From Eutreptiella sp. 'Long Island Sound 2002' (lineage: Eukaryota; Euglenozoa; Euglenophyceae; Eutreptiales; Eutreptiaceae), in contig OZ038391.1 of assembly GCA_964036045.1 (NCBI GenBank), positions 36,741,833-36,805,832 on the forward strand: a DNA stretch of 64,000 bases. Reading direction: 5' to 3'. The notes under the pieces are model-generated. The model worked only from the letters and a program-made list of their open reading frames with translations. It ran no database searches and was not told where the DNA came from. The translations under genes were made by a program, and so were the position numbers. Shown piece by piece: positions 1 to 8,289 of this stretch. Numbering within the stretch: the stretch's first letter is position 1; every line of letters starts with the position of its first letter.

Positions 1-2331
1 GCTGGAACTTTTGGTGGAATAGGGGGGGGGTATGCCGGAACTTTTGGGGGCTCAACGGGGGGTATGCCGGAAATTTGTGGCCTCACGGGGGGGGGCATGC
101 CGGAAATTTTGGGGGCTTAGGGGGGGTATGCCGGAACTTTTGTGGGCTCAGGGGGGGGTATGCCGCAAATTTTGGGGGCTTAGCGAGGGTATGCCGAACT
201 TTTGGGGGCTCGAGGGGGGGGTATTCCGGAACATTTGTGGGCTCAGGGGGGGAGGTTTGCCAAAAACTTTTGTGGGCTCAGGCAGGGTATGCCGGAACTT
301 TTGTGGGCTTAGTGGGGGGGGTATGCCAGAACGTTTGTGGGCTTAGGGAGGGGTATGCCGGATCTCTTGAGGGCTCAGGAGGGGGGGGGGCATGCCGGAA
401 CTTTTGGGGGCTCATGGGGGGGGTATGGCGGAATTTTTCTGGGCTCACGGGGTGGTATGCCGGAACTTTTGTGGGCTCAGGGGGGGGTATGCCGGGGCTT
501 TTGTGGGCTTAGGGGGGGGTATGCCGGAACTTTTATGGGCTTAGGGGGGGGTATGCCGGAACTTTTGTGGGGTCAGGGGGGGGTATGCTGGAACTTTTGG
601 GGGCTTGGGGGGGGTATGCCGGAACTTTTGTGGACTCGGGGCGGGGTATGCATGAACTTTTGTTGGCTCAGGGGGGGGCTATGCCGGAACTTTTGTGGGC
701 TCGGGGGGGGGGGGGGTATGCCGGAACTTTTGAGAGCTCAAGGGGGGGGTATGCCGGAACTTTTGGGGGCTTTTGGGGGGGGTATGCCGGAACTTTTGTG
801 GGCTCAGGGGGGGGTTTGCCGGAACTTTTGCGGGCTCACGGGGGGGTATGCCGGAACGTTTTGGGGCTTGGGGCGGGGTATGCCGAAAATTGTGGAGGCG
901 CAAGGGGGGGTATGCCGGAGGTTTTGTGGGCTCAGGGGGAGGGTATGCCGGCACTTTTGTGGGCTTAGGCGGAGGTATGCCGGAACTTTTGTGGACTTAG
1001 GGGGGGGGTATGCCGGAACTTTAGGGGGCTCAGGGGGGGTGTGCCGGAACTTTTGGGGGCTTTGTGGCCCCATGCCGGAAATTTTGTGGGCTTAGGGGGG
1101 GGTATGCCGGAACTGTTGTGGGCTCAGGGGGGGGTTTACCGGAACTTTTGCGGGCTCACGGGGGGGTATGCCGGAATTTTTGGGGGCTCAGGGCGGGGTA
1201 GGCCGGAACTTTTCGGGGCTCCGGGTGGGGTATGTCGGAACTTTTGTGGGCTGACGGGGGGGGTATGCCGGAACTTTTGGGGGCTAAGGAGGGTGTATGC
1301 CGGAACTTTTGTGGGCTCAAGGGGGGGTATGCCGGAACTTAGGTGGGCTTAGGGAGGGGTATGCCGGAGCTTTTGGGGGCTCAGGGGGGGTATGCCGGAA
1401 GTTTTGGGGGCTTGGGGGGGGTATGCCGGAACTTTTGTGGGCTTAAGGGCGGGGATGCCGGATCCTTTGTGGGCTCACGGGGGGTTTGCCGGAAGTTTTG
1501 GTGCCTTGGGGGGGATATGCCGCAACTTTTGGGTGAATAGGGGGGGGTATGCCGGAACTTTTGGGGGCTCAGGGGTGGTATGCCGGAAATTTTGTAGCCT
1601 CACGGGGGGGTATGCCGGAAATTTTGGGGGCTCAGGGAGGGGTATGCCGGAACCTTTGTGGGCTAAGGGGGGGTATGCCGCAAGTTTTGGGGGCTTAGCG
1701 AGGGTATGCCGAACTTTTGGGCGCTCGAGGGGGGGGTATGCCGGAACATTTGTGGGCTCGGGGGGGAGGTTTGCCAAAAACCTTTGTGGGCTCAGGGGGG
1801 GTATGCCGGAACATTTGTGGGCTTAGTGGGGGGGGTATGCCAGAACTTTTGTGGGCTTAGGGAGGGGTATGCCGGATCTTTTGGGGGCTCAGGGGGGGGT
1901 ATGCCGGAACTTTTGGGGGCTCATGGGGGGGGTAGGCCAGAACTTTTCTGGGCTCACGGGGGGGGTATGCCGAAACTTTTGTGGGCTGAGGGGGGTGGTA
2001 TGCCGGAACTTTTGTGGGCTCAGGGGTGGGTATGCCGCGACTTTTCTGGGCTTAGGGGGGGGTATGCCGGAAGTTTTGTGGGGTCAGGGGGGGTATGCTG
2101 GAACTTTTGGGGGCTTGGGGGGGGTATGCCGGAACTTTTGTGGACTCGGGGCGGGGTATGCCGGAGCTTTTATGGGCTCCCGGGGGGGACATGCCGGAAT
2201 TTTTCAGGGGCTCAGGGGGGGGTATGCTGGAGCTTTTGGGGGCTCAGGGGGGGGGTATGCATGAACTTTTGTTGGCTCAAAGGGGGGGTATGCCCGAACT
2301 TTTGTGGGCTCAAGGGGGGATTCCCCCCTAA
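1..2331. repeat. 31-32 bp G-rich satellite, block A
   Basis: Tandem units each begin TATGCCGGAACTTTTG, continue TGGGCTCA or GGGGCTTA, and end in 6-9 G on the plus strand. The period is 31-32 bp, varying mainly with the G-run length. Landmark units, such as the GCTTAGCGAGGG variant near 178 and 1694 and the GGTTTGCC variant near 255 and 1770, recur at about 1.52 kb, so the block holds two copies of a higher-order repeat. No gene is supported. Open frames here are composition artefacts of a unit that rarely contains a stop. Confidence 0.97.
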
Positions 2332-2497
2332 CCTCCTGACAGGTACAGCTCACACATACACAACACACAAAACCAACACTGATGCTTGCTCCTTGACTGG
2401 CGGTAGACTCGTGTGCCGTGGATCTATGATACACTTCTCCATGATTGTATCAATGGTGTTCCTGAAGTGTGCGTAAGTGTCCGGGCGGGTGGGTGGG

Positions 2498-2570
2498 CCC
2501 AAAAATCTTTAAAAGATTCTATAGTGATAGTGCATATGAGTGGTATTATGGGGTGAATCCTGTGATTCGC
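2498..2570. repeat. 73-bp direct repeat, 3' copy of element
   Basis: This segment, from CCCAAAAATC to GTGATTCGC, matches 7798-7870 in the same orientation with about 3 mismatches in 73 bp. It lies about 166 bp inside the left edge, whereas its partner lies only about 15 bp from the right edge. Such an asymmetric direct repeat resembles the A1/A2 pair of split-direct-repeat DIRS relatives. It contains a near-palindrome, AATCTTT then AAAAGATT. Confidence 0.85.
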
Positions 2571-2622
2571 TCACTGACTCACACTGTGCTGTCTCATCCA
2601 TCGCACTTGCGAGGGGAGCTCT

Positions 2623-2632
2623 CTTATATATA
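2623..2632 (-). promoter_or_regulatory. TATA-like tract upstream of the direct repeat
   Basis: The minus strand reads TATATATAAG here, about 53 bp upstream (minus sense) of the 73-bp direct repeat. It is the only clear TATA-like site in the element. If the element has an internal 3' promoter that becomes useful in a circular intermediate, this would be a candidate. The assignment is inference from a short AT tract in GC-rich DNA and could be chance. Confidence 0.25.
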
Positions 2633-2711
2633 CCCCGGGTATGGTCCTGCTCTGCTTGCACCACGTGTCGTCCCTACCCCCCCCCCCTCCCCTCTCCAGC
2701 CCACTCTTTCC

Positions 2712-3356
2712 TTACTCTGGTACATGAGCGCCATGGACGGTCCGTGCAGGAGTGACAGTCATCCTCATCGCAGACTTGCCTCGGTCTGAGTCCTTCTGTT
2801 CCAGATCATCCTTCACAAGCTTGAATACATCCTTGATGAGTTCCGCTTTGCCATTGAGGGTGACTCCTTGCACTACTGCGGCATGGTGGGTGAAGGACAT
2901 CGTCAGCCTGACTCCTGGTGCCAGTCGCAGCTCGTGGCGGACGAGGTAAAGGTGGCGTTGGGCTTGGTCCTTGCCCTTCTCAGCAGGCTCGACCCGCGCC
3001 ATTGCATACTGCGCCCTAGTGCGGCGCGTGATCCATCCACAGAAGGTCTGCCAGGCGTTGTGGAGGTCCCGTTCTGGTACTGGCCGGCACATCACTAACT
3101 CGAAGGATTGCTCGGTCATCGCTCCCAGGCGGTATCTGGGCTGTTCTGCATTGAGGTGCCCTTCCGCTCTCTTCGCTCTCCGCCTCAGCGTGCGCGCCTT
3201 CTGCGCCAGCTTGCCTTCCGGGCCCCGAGATCCTCGTGGGCGTTTCGACCCCACTTTCCCCTCGTTATGGGACTCCTCCTCATGTTGGTCGCCCCACTCA
3301 GACATGTTGCAGGGGTCTGCTACAGCAAAAGAGGGGGCACTCCAGCCATCGCTCAT
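2712..3356 (-). CDS. basic accessory ORF of DIRS-type element, function unknown
   Basis: A 214-residue frame starting at an ATG 35 nt downstream of the RT-RH stop. The frame is open further upstream to 3557, overlapping the RT-RH end, so the start is uncertain. Residues about 34-66 are strongly basic (KRPRGSR, LRRRAKR), resembling a nuclear-localisation or nucleic-acid-binding segment. The rest is a mixed globular-looking region with no motif I recognise. It does not show the methyltransferase-type motifs carried by some DIRS elements. A 13-base G run (minus sense) sits between the RT stop and this ATG. It occupies the 3'-most coding place, where most DIRS elements carry the recombinase. Copy 2 lacks this region, so there is no second copy to test conservation. 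Confidence 0.5.
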   Translation of the reverse strand: MSDGWSAPSFAVADPCNMSEWGDQHEEESHNEGKVGSKRPRGSRGPEGKLAQKARTLRRRAKRAEGHLNAEQPRYRLGAMTEQSFELVMCRPVPERDLHNAWQTFCGWITRRTRAQYAMARVEPAEKGKDQAQRHLYLVRHELRLAPGVRLTMSFTHHAAVVQGVTLNGKAELIKDVFKLVKDDLEQKDSDRGKSAMRMTVTPARTVHGAHVPE

Positions 3357-3390
3357 GCGAGGTATGTCCCCCCGCCCCCCCCCCCCCGTG

Positions 3391-5553
3391 CTAGAGTCGG
3401 ACCGACCCAAAACTCTGCACAAGGTGCAGCTCCCCGCACAATGCACCCCACTTATGTGCGGCCTCAACCTTTGCCCTGGTGATGCTTGCTGCCGTGAGGT
3501 CTGGCAAACGGGATACAACATCAGCAGGCATGCGCGCAGTATCAACCCAGACAACATTCAAGACCATGCCCGTGTGCCACAACAAGTTCCAAAGATCACG
3601 GAGTATCTTCACTTGCGTACATGCCCTCGTCGACGCATTCATATTGGCTGCACTGTAGCAGGCTGCTGTATTGTCCACAAACAATGAGACCCTGTGCCAC
3701 TTCTGGGTCACCGCAAACCTACAGGCATGCAGGACACCACTGAGCTCCGCCTGTTGCTGGTTCTTCGCCGGGATCTTTCGCGTTCGCATGACTCCATTGC
3801 GTCCAGAGATACGCAGGCGGTACCCACCAGCAGTCTCTGCTGCATCCACTGACAGGAACGGCGCAAAGCCAAAATGCCCAGGCATTGGGTCAACCGTGGC
3901 TGGCACGTACGATATCGCCAACGCATCGAACAGTGCCGATATCAGGGCCGGGCTCGGGCGGTGCTGAAACCGACGATGTGCCCAACGGAACCTATGCCAC
4001 CCCTGCAGAAACAGGGTGACCCCTTTTCCTGGTCCAAATGCCCATTGCATCTTTCCCGTGACCCGTTCCGCCACCTTTGGAGACACGGGCGAGCAGGCCG
4101 TTTTGATGGCAATCCCCAAGCACTTTGTGAGCATTTTGTCGGTGTTCCGCACCTCCCCTTTGGCCAGGTCGAAGATCTTTCCCAGCCATGGGACATTCTG
4201 ATGTGGCTTGAGGCAGAATTTTGTGGAGATGCGCAGGCCCTTTGCCGTCAAGAAACCCGCCAGCCGATGGCCTAGGCTGTTCATGCACTCCCTGTCACGT
4301 GACAAGATCAGGACATCATCCAAATAATGGAAACGGTAGATATCGAGCCCCTCAGTGTGGTTGTCAAAGAACTCCTTCAACAGCGCTGCCAATGTGTCCT
4401 GTGCCAGTACCGGGGAAAACTTCCACCCAAACGGGAGGCAGTGGAAGTGCGCCCCCTGTATGCGAAACAGTCCCCTATGTGCAGCTGGGATTTGCAGGCT
4501 CCAGTAGAAGTTGGATATGTCCAAGGTAATGCCCCACAACGGTGCTCCACGGTGCATCTCCCGTTGGATGGTCTGAAAGACCGTGTGAATCGACGGAAGC
4601 TTGACCTTACGCAGCGGTACCTTCGAGCAGTCGTTCAGATTTCGCATGTCAATGATGAAGGAGCACTTCACATCATTTTTGGGTTTAACGAAAGCCGACA
4701 CATTGTCCGGGAGGTCCTCCCACTCAAGGGCACCCAAACACGTGGGGTCCTGGCATCGTCCATCGTCCACGAGCACTCCAATCATGCGCTTGGTGTGCAG
4801 CGACGGCTGCCATACATGGAATCTCCCACAATCTGGCCCCGACTTCCAACTTCGTATATCCCAGATGAGGCGCGTTGGGATGTTCGCGTTCCACACATCC
4901 AAAGGGATGTTTAGGCTGCCCTTCTCTCCAAGGCCCGCAGCAATCATTCTTTCTGAGATACCTCCCGACGGGCCATCCCCATCATACCCGTCGTAGTCCT
5001 GGCCCAGCAAGTCCCAGTTGAGCTCATGCAGATTCCCCATGTGGCATAGGATCGTTTCCAGGTGTGCTTGCCCACCGTCCACATCTCTGAGGCGCTCTCG
5101 CGCTCGGAGGATCACCGCAAGCGCGGCCCGAAAAAGCTCATCCCGCGGGATATCCGAGACCCTCTCGACCCGTCTCGAAGCCGACCACGCACATGCCCGC
5201 GCCCGCTTATATGTGACCCACGCTCCTGCCGTACTTCCTCCTCCAACTCCCATGAGACATTTTAACCTTCGCGGCTTGTGCTGCCTGCCCAGCTTGTCGC
5301 CGGGTGATGCCTGTCTCGATGTCCCCCCCCCCCCTGCCCCACAGGCCGTCCGGCCAGCCGCCTCCTCACGCGCTGCGTCTCCTCTTTCCCCTCTTTCCCC
5401 TCCTGCCATCGGCCTTCCGAGGTGAGGGGCTATATGAGGATGACCCGGAGCACGTGGAATCTCCGGAGTCCCTCTCTGGGGCGTTCCGCTCAGGGATATC
5501 GTAGGCCTCAGGGGCCGAGAACTCCGTACACCGCCTGGTTGCCGTTCCCGCAA
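3391..5553 (-). CDS. reverse transcriptase-RNase H (DIRS type), copy 1
   Basis: An uninterrupted 720-codon frame. RT motif A is LDISNFYW with Asp about 345, motif B is LPFGWKFSP about 373-381, and motif C is YLDD at about 410-413 (near 4315-4326). RNase H follows, with candidate catalytic Asp 569 (LSVDAAE), Glu 603 (QAELSG), Asp 627 (LFVDNTA) and Asp 671 (WVDTARMPADVVSRL). The linker, about residues 1-130, is Arg/Gly/Pro-rich. The codon at 5553 is TTG, not ATG, and the frame stays open upstream to about 5612, where an indel joins it to the recombinase frame; the first in-frame ATG is residue 49. This suggests RT was made as part of a YR-RT-RH polyprotein. It would copy element RNA into DNA, and all catalytic residues look intact. 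Confidence 0.9.
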   Translation of the reverse strand: MRERQPGGVRSSRPLRPTISLSGTPQRGTPEIPRAPGHPHIAPHLGRPMAGGERGERGDAAREEAAGRTACGAGGGGTSRQASPGDKLGRQHKPRRLKCLMGVGGGSTAGAWVTYKRARACAWSASRRVERVSDIPRDELFRAALAVILRARERLRDVDGGQAHLETILCHMGNLHELNWDLLGQDYDGYDGDGPSGGISERMIAAGLGEKGSLNIPLDVWNANIPTRLIWDIRSWKSGPDCGRFHVWQPSLHTKRMIGVLVDDGRCQDPTCLGALEWEDLPDNVSAFVKPKNDVKCSFIIDMRNLNDCSKVPLRKVKLPSIHTVFQTIQREMHRGAPLWGITLDISNFYWSLQIPAAHRGLFRIQGAHFHCLPFGWKFSPVLAQDTLAALLKEFFDNHTEGLDIYRFHYLDDVLILSRDRECMNSLGHRLAGFLTAKGLRISTKFCLKPHQNVPWLGKIFDLAKGEVRNTDKMLTKCLGIAIKTACSPVSPKVAERVTGKMQWAFGPGKGVTLFLQGWHRFRWAHRRFQHRPSPALISALFDALAISYVPATVDPMPGHFGFAPFLSVDAAETAGGYRLRISGRNGVMRTRKIPAKNQQQAELSGVLHACRFAVTQKWHRVSLFVDNTAACYSAANMNASTRACTQVKILRDLWNLLWHTGMVLNVVWVDTARMPADVVSRLPDLTAASITRAKVEAAHKWGALCGELHLVQSFGSVRL
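5323..5334 (-). repeat. 12-base homopolymer in YR-RT linker, copy 1
   Basis: Twelve C on the plus strand (Gly codons on the minus strand) inside the linker between recombinase and RT. Copy 2 has thirteen at 25984-25996. The one-base difference decides whether the linker frame runs on into RT (copy 1) or out of frame to a different end (copy 2). Confidence 0.9.
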
Positions 5554-5611
5554 TCCACGGCCTCCCCTTGAGGTAACTGGGGGGAGTAGGCGTTGTGAAT
5601 GGGTGCTGGAT

Positions 5612-6558
5612 GCGTCTTGGGTGCGGGCAGTTGATGTAGGCCATTGCCGTTCTTGTGCTCCCCCACCTCAACCACGCCTTGATGCTAGGGATCTTGCCTC
5701 CAGCCTTGTACATGGTCGCTGGGCCCAGGCGTCGCCACGCGTGCCACCTGATGTCCTTCCACTTGGATCCACGCAAAAGGGTCGCCATGACATTCTGCAG
5801 TTTGTCCTCAGAGACCAGTCGCTGGAACTTGTCGAGGTTCCAGCATCGTTGTGCAATCCATGCGCAGAACTGCAATCATTTGAGGGCCACTCCTGAAACG
5901 GAACTGGTAATCCAAGCCCTGTGTACTTTGCGGTCATAGAACTCCGTCGTTCCTGCCAGAACCCCCAGCCTGTGGAAGCTGATGCTGGCCGCCTCGCCGA
6001 CTCTGAGGCCCAGCAGTGTTGAAAGTACCGCGAGTCCCACCACACACCATTCCAGCTCCGAATCCGCTTGGTGTGCCATGATCTGCAGAGCCTCAAAACT
6101 GCCCCACTCCTGCGTTGACTTCTCTTCCAGTCGCTGTGCTGCCTTGAATGCCTTCCACAGCCGTTTTGGGACCGGCTCGCTGACCACCCCCATGGTGTAT
6201 TCCATGGCCGCCGCATTGAGCATTGTTTTGACCGAACTGCTGCCTTTTCCCTCTCGAATGGCATCACACACGACTTGCTCCACGACCTTGTATGCCCCCA
6301 CTCCGGCCGGGCCATGTGCGTCTGTCGGAGTCGTCGCATTCCTGTCTTGTACGTGCCCAGCGATGTCGTGCTACAGGAGTTTGTGAGGACTTGCCAGTTG
6401 CTTCCCAGGACCCCATCCTTGCTGTCCGCCTGGGCTCGACACAATGCGGCATATGCCCGTCGGTATGCCGGCCATTCCCTGGGGATCTCGTCGTCTTCAC
6501 TCTCCCCCTCCACTTCTCCTTCATGCCAAAGGAACCTGTTTGTGCTGTCCTCCGCCAT
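5612..6558 (-). pseudogene. tyrosine recombinase (YR), copy 1, broken
   Basis: The frame starts at ATG 6558, 31 nt after the zinc-knuckle ORF. Catalytic elements are visible: Arg in GLRVGEA (codon 6002-6004), HAWRR giving the H-x-x-R pair, a Trp in LRWGS, and the Tyr in AMAYI. Together these match the R-HxxR-W/H-Y signature of tyrosine recombinases, which would integrate a circular DNA intermediate. Compared with copy 2, one G is missing near 6294 (frameshift), TGG has become TGA at 5876-5878, and one extra base lies around 5610-5620, where the frame leaves the RT linker frame. The protein therefore cannot be made intact, although the catalytic arginine is retained. Confidence 0.85.
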
Positions 6559-6588
6559 GCCCCCCCCTCCCCCCCCTGCCGGGGGAAG

Positions 6589-6849
6589 TCAGGTCTCACA
6601 GTCCCATATCCAGTGGCTGTCGCCACATTCTCCACAAGGCCCCGGGGGGCCCTTTGCCACGTCATAGGCGTTGTCGCCTCTCGCAGTGCAGTAGTAGGTG
6701 ATGTTCTCCAACTCCGCTAACCTGAATCTCCCTTTTCGGGTCGCTTCGATCCATGTGCGGGCTCCCAATCTTTCCAACTCCTTGGCAGACCTTGCCGTAA
6801 CCCGGGACCGTGGTTGCTTCCCGGTGCCCTTATGTGAGCCACCAGTCAA
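6589..6849 (-). CDS. zinc-knuckle ORF of DIRS-type element, copy 1
   Basis: A short frame of about 86 codons overlapping the gag stop in the -1 frame. It has no ATG near its 5' end, so it may be read by -1 frameshifting from gag or from a TTG at 6849. Near the C terminus it carries C-x2-C-x3-H-x4-C (Cys72, Cys75, His79, Cys84), one residue shorter than the usual C-x2-C-x4-H-x4-C knuckle of Gag proteins. The upstream half is basic (KGTGKQPRSR). Nucleic-acid binding as the C-terminal part of Gag is the likely role. The recombinase ATG follows after 31 nt. Confidence 0.6.
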   Translation of the reverse strand: MTGGSHKGTGKQPRSRVTARSAKELERLGARTWIEATRKGRFRLAELENITYYCTARGDNAYDVAKGPPGPCGECGDSHWIWDCET

Positions 6850-7757
6850 CTGTGGCCCCCGCTGGGGTACTTCTCTTTACAGTTGTCCTTGGAGACCAGC
6901 ATCACCTCCCACAGCTCCTTTGCCAGCGTCTCTCCCTTGTGCTCCTCGTTGGACTCCAGGAATTTCTTCAGCGAAGCTGTCGTCTCACGCATCCATTTGG
7001 CATTTCCCGGGGCCTCAACAAACTCGTCCAATGCTGCAGGGGTCAGGGGTCGCACGATTTTTGCTCCCCGCTTGTGCTCCAGTCTCACTTTGAGCGCTTC
7101 CATCTGTTTTGAGATCTCCTGCTCCTCCGGGTCTACAGATGCGTCTGGCTTCCCTCCATCTGATGCATCTGCCGATACCAGGTTCAGTTTGTGGCCTTCC
7201 CGGATGATGATCCACTTGAAGTTGTCGAAAAGGGCTAGTGCTCCCATTGCCTTGAGCACGAATTCGGGGTCTTCTGGCTTTCGGGTCTCCGGGATGCCCT
7301 CAGCAAACTCTCGGATGGCCAGGCGGTGCTTGGCTGCCGGCTGTGCCACCTCCATTCCCGCCTTTGCGATTTCGGCACCGGAGCAGAGCTTCTCAAAAGT
7401 GGTCCACTGCGACTCCAGAAACGACTTGATTCGAGCCCTGATCTCGTCGCTGACCGCCAGCTCCGTCTCCTTTTTCGCCTTGAACTCCCCTGTCTGGACC
7501 TCAATTGTGCATCGACAGCAGCTCTCATAGCCAGCAATGGCGTGGAGGAGTTTGAGCGGATCTTCTTCCCAGCCAGATGCCACCTTGAGGTCGTGCAGCC
7601 ATTTGTCGTGGTCCACCCCCGCGTCTCTGATGCGCTGCATGATTTCGACTGCCGCTCTCCCCAAGTGGTCTGCGGGGAGGGTGCTCTTGTAGACCTCGAA
7701 CTAGCCCTTGGAGACGAAGTCTTTGAATGTGAGGGACTCCGTGCTGATGGCTGACAT
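6846..7757 (-). pseudogene. gag-like protein, copy 1 (early stop)
   Basis: A frame of about 303 codons from ATG 7757 to TGA 6846-6848. It is interrupted by TAG at 7701-7703 (codon 19), where copy 2 has CAG. The predicted protein is helical and charged, with a WLHDLKVASGW segment and a CCRC cluster. It has no catalytic motif, and its 5' position in front of a zinc-knuckle frame is why it is called gag. After the TAG the frame stays open to the end. The alternative is an unrelated ORF1 of unknown function. Confidence 0.65.
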
Positions 7758-7797
7758 TTTGTATGGATCTCCTTACTTGGCCTGACGGGCCTGAGAA

Positions 7798-7870
7798 CCC
7801 AAAAATCTTTAAAAGATTCCATAGTGATAGTGCATATGAGTGGTATTATCGGGTGAATCCTGTGATTTGC
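7798..7870. repeat. 73-bp direct repeat, 5' copy of element
   Basis: Same orientation as 2498-2570 with about 3 mismatches; the corresponding copy 2 segment is 28456-28528. It covers most of the 5' untranslated region, about 40 bp upstream of the gag ATG. Confidence 0.85.
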
Positions 7871-7883
7871 GTATAGGCGAATC
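7864..7883. repeat. terminal hairpin at element 5' end, copy 1
   Basis: GATTTGC, then GTATAG, then GCGAATC: a 7-bp stem with one mismatch here, perfect in copy 2 (28522-28541). It ends two bases before the satellite. The left direct repeat lacks the downstream arm. It could be a recombination or cleavage site for the YR. Confidence 0.55.
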
Positions 7884-8289
7884 CCTTGGTATGCGGGAGC
7901 TTTTGTGGGCTGAAGGGAGGTAATGCCGGAAGTTTTGTGGGCTCAGGGGGGGGTATGCGTGAACTTTGGTGGGCTCGGGGGGGGTATGCCGGAACTATGG
8001 TGGGCTTAGGGGGGGGTAGGCCGGAACGTTTGGGGGCTTAGGGGGGGGTATGCCGGAACTTTTTTGGGCTCACGGGGGGGGTATGTCGGAACTTTTGTGG
8101 GCTGAGGAGGGGCTATGTCAGAACTTTCGTGGGCTCGGGGGGGTGGTATGCCGGAACTAATGTGGGCTTAGGGGGGGGTATGCCGGATCTTTTGTGGGCT
8201 TAGGGGGGGGGGGTACGCCGGAACTTTTGGGGGCTTTGGGGAGGGGAAACCGAAACTTTTCGGGGCTTTGGGGGGGTATGCCGGAAATT

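Larger units (their letters stand above)
2332..2711 (-). other. 3' non-coding region of DIRS-type copy 1
   Basis: About 380 bp between the satellite edge and the stop codon of the last ORF. It contains one copy of the 73-bp direct repeat, a TTATATATA tract (2624-2632) and a C-rich tract near 2678-2690. The 166 bp outside the direct repeat and the similar length inside it show no visible similarity to each other, so a B1/B2 pair, as in split-direct-repeat elements, is not supported by eye. No gene is seen. Confidence 0.6.
2332..7885 (-). mobile_element. DIRS-type (tyrosine recombinase) retrotransposon, copy 1
   Basis: A 5.55 kb non-satellite block with satellite on both sides; all its coding frames are on the minus strand. 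In element order it holds a gag-like frame, a zinc-knuckle frame, a tyrosine recombinase, RT-RNase H, and an unrecognised basic ORF. Tyrosine recombinase together with a YLDD reverse transcriptase and RNase H places it in the DIRS/Ngaro/PAT-type order of retrotransposons. A 73-bp direct repeat lies near both ends, and the plus-strand edges read GGGATTC (left, sharing satellite G) and GAATCCC (right). No APE or DDE integrase domain was seen. Gag and YR carry disabling mutations, so this copy is not autonomous as it stands. Confidence 0.88.

Noticed and set aside
679-954. Proline-rich minus-strand ORFs with SPQKFRHTPP-like repeats
   Set aside because: These are the reverse complement of the same satellite units. 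No start context, unique sequence or conservation was seen.
2332-2740. Full split direct repeat (A1, B1-A2-B2) of Ngaro/PAT type
   Set aside because: The A pair is present, but the segments on either side of the 3' repeat show no similarity by eye, so B1/B2 could not be supported.
2712-3356. DIRS-type methyltransferase domain
   Set aside because: No methyltransferase motif could be seen in the translation; it is basic and unrecognised instead.
3391-5553. Plus-strand ORFs across the DIRS and LINE elements
   Set aside because: They are shadows of minus-strand coding regions with high GC at third positions. Their translations carry no recognisable motifs.
7864-7890. Rho-independent terminator from the hairpin at the DIRS end
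   Set aside because: The hairpin has no U run and the context is eukaryotic, so a recombination or structural role is more plausible.
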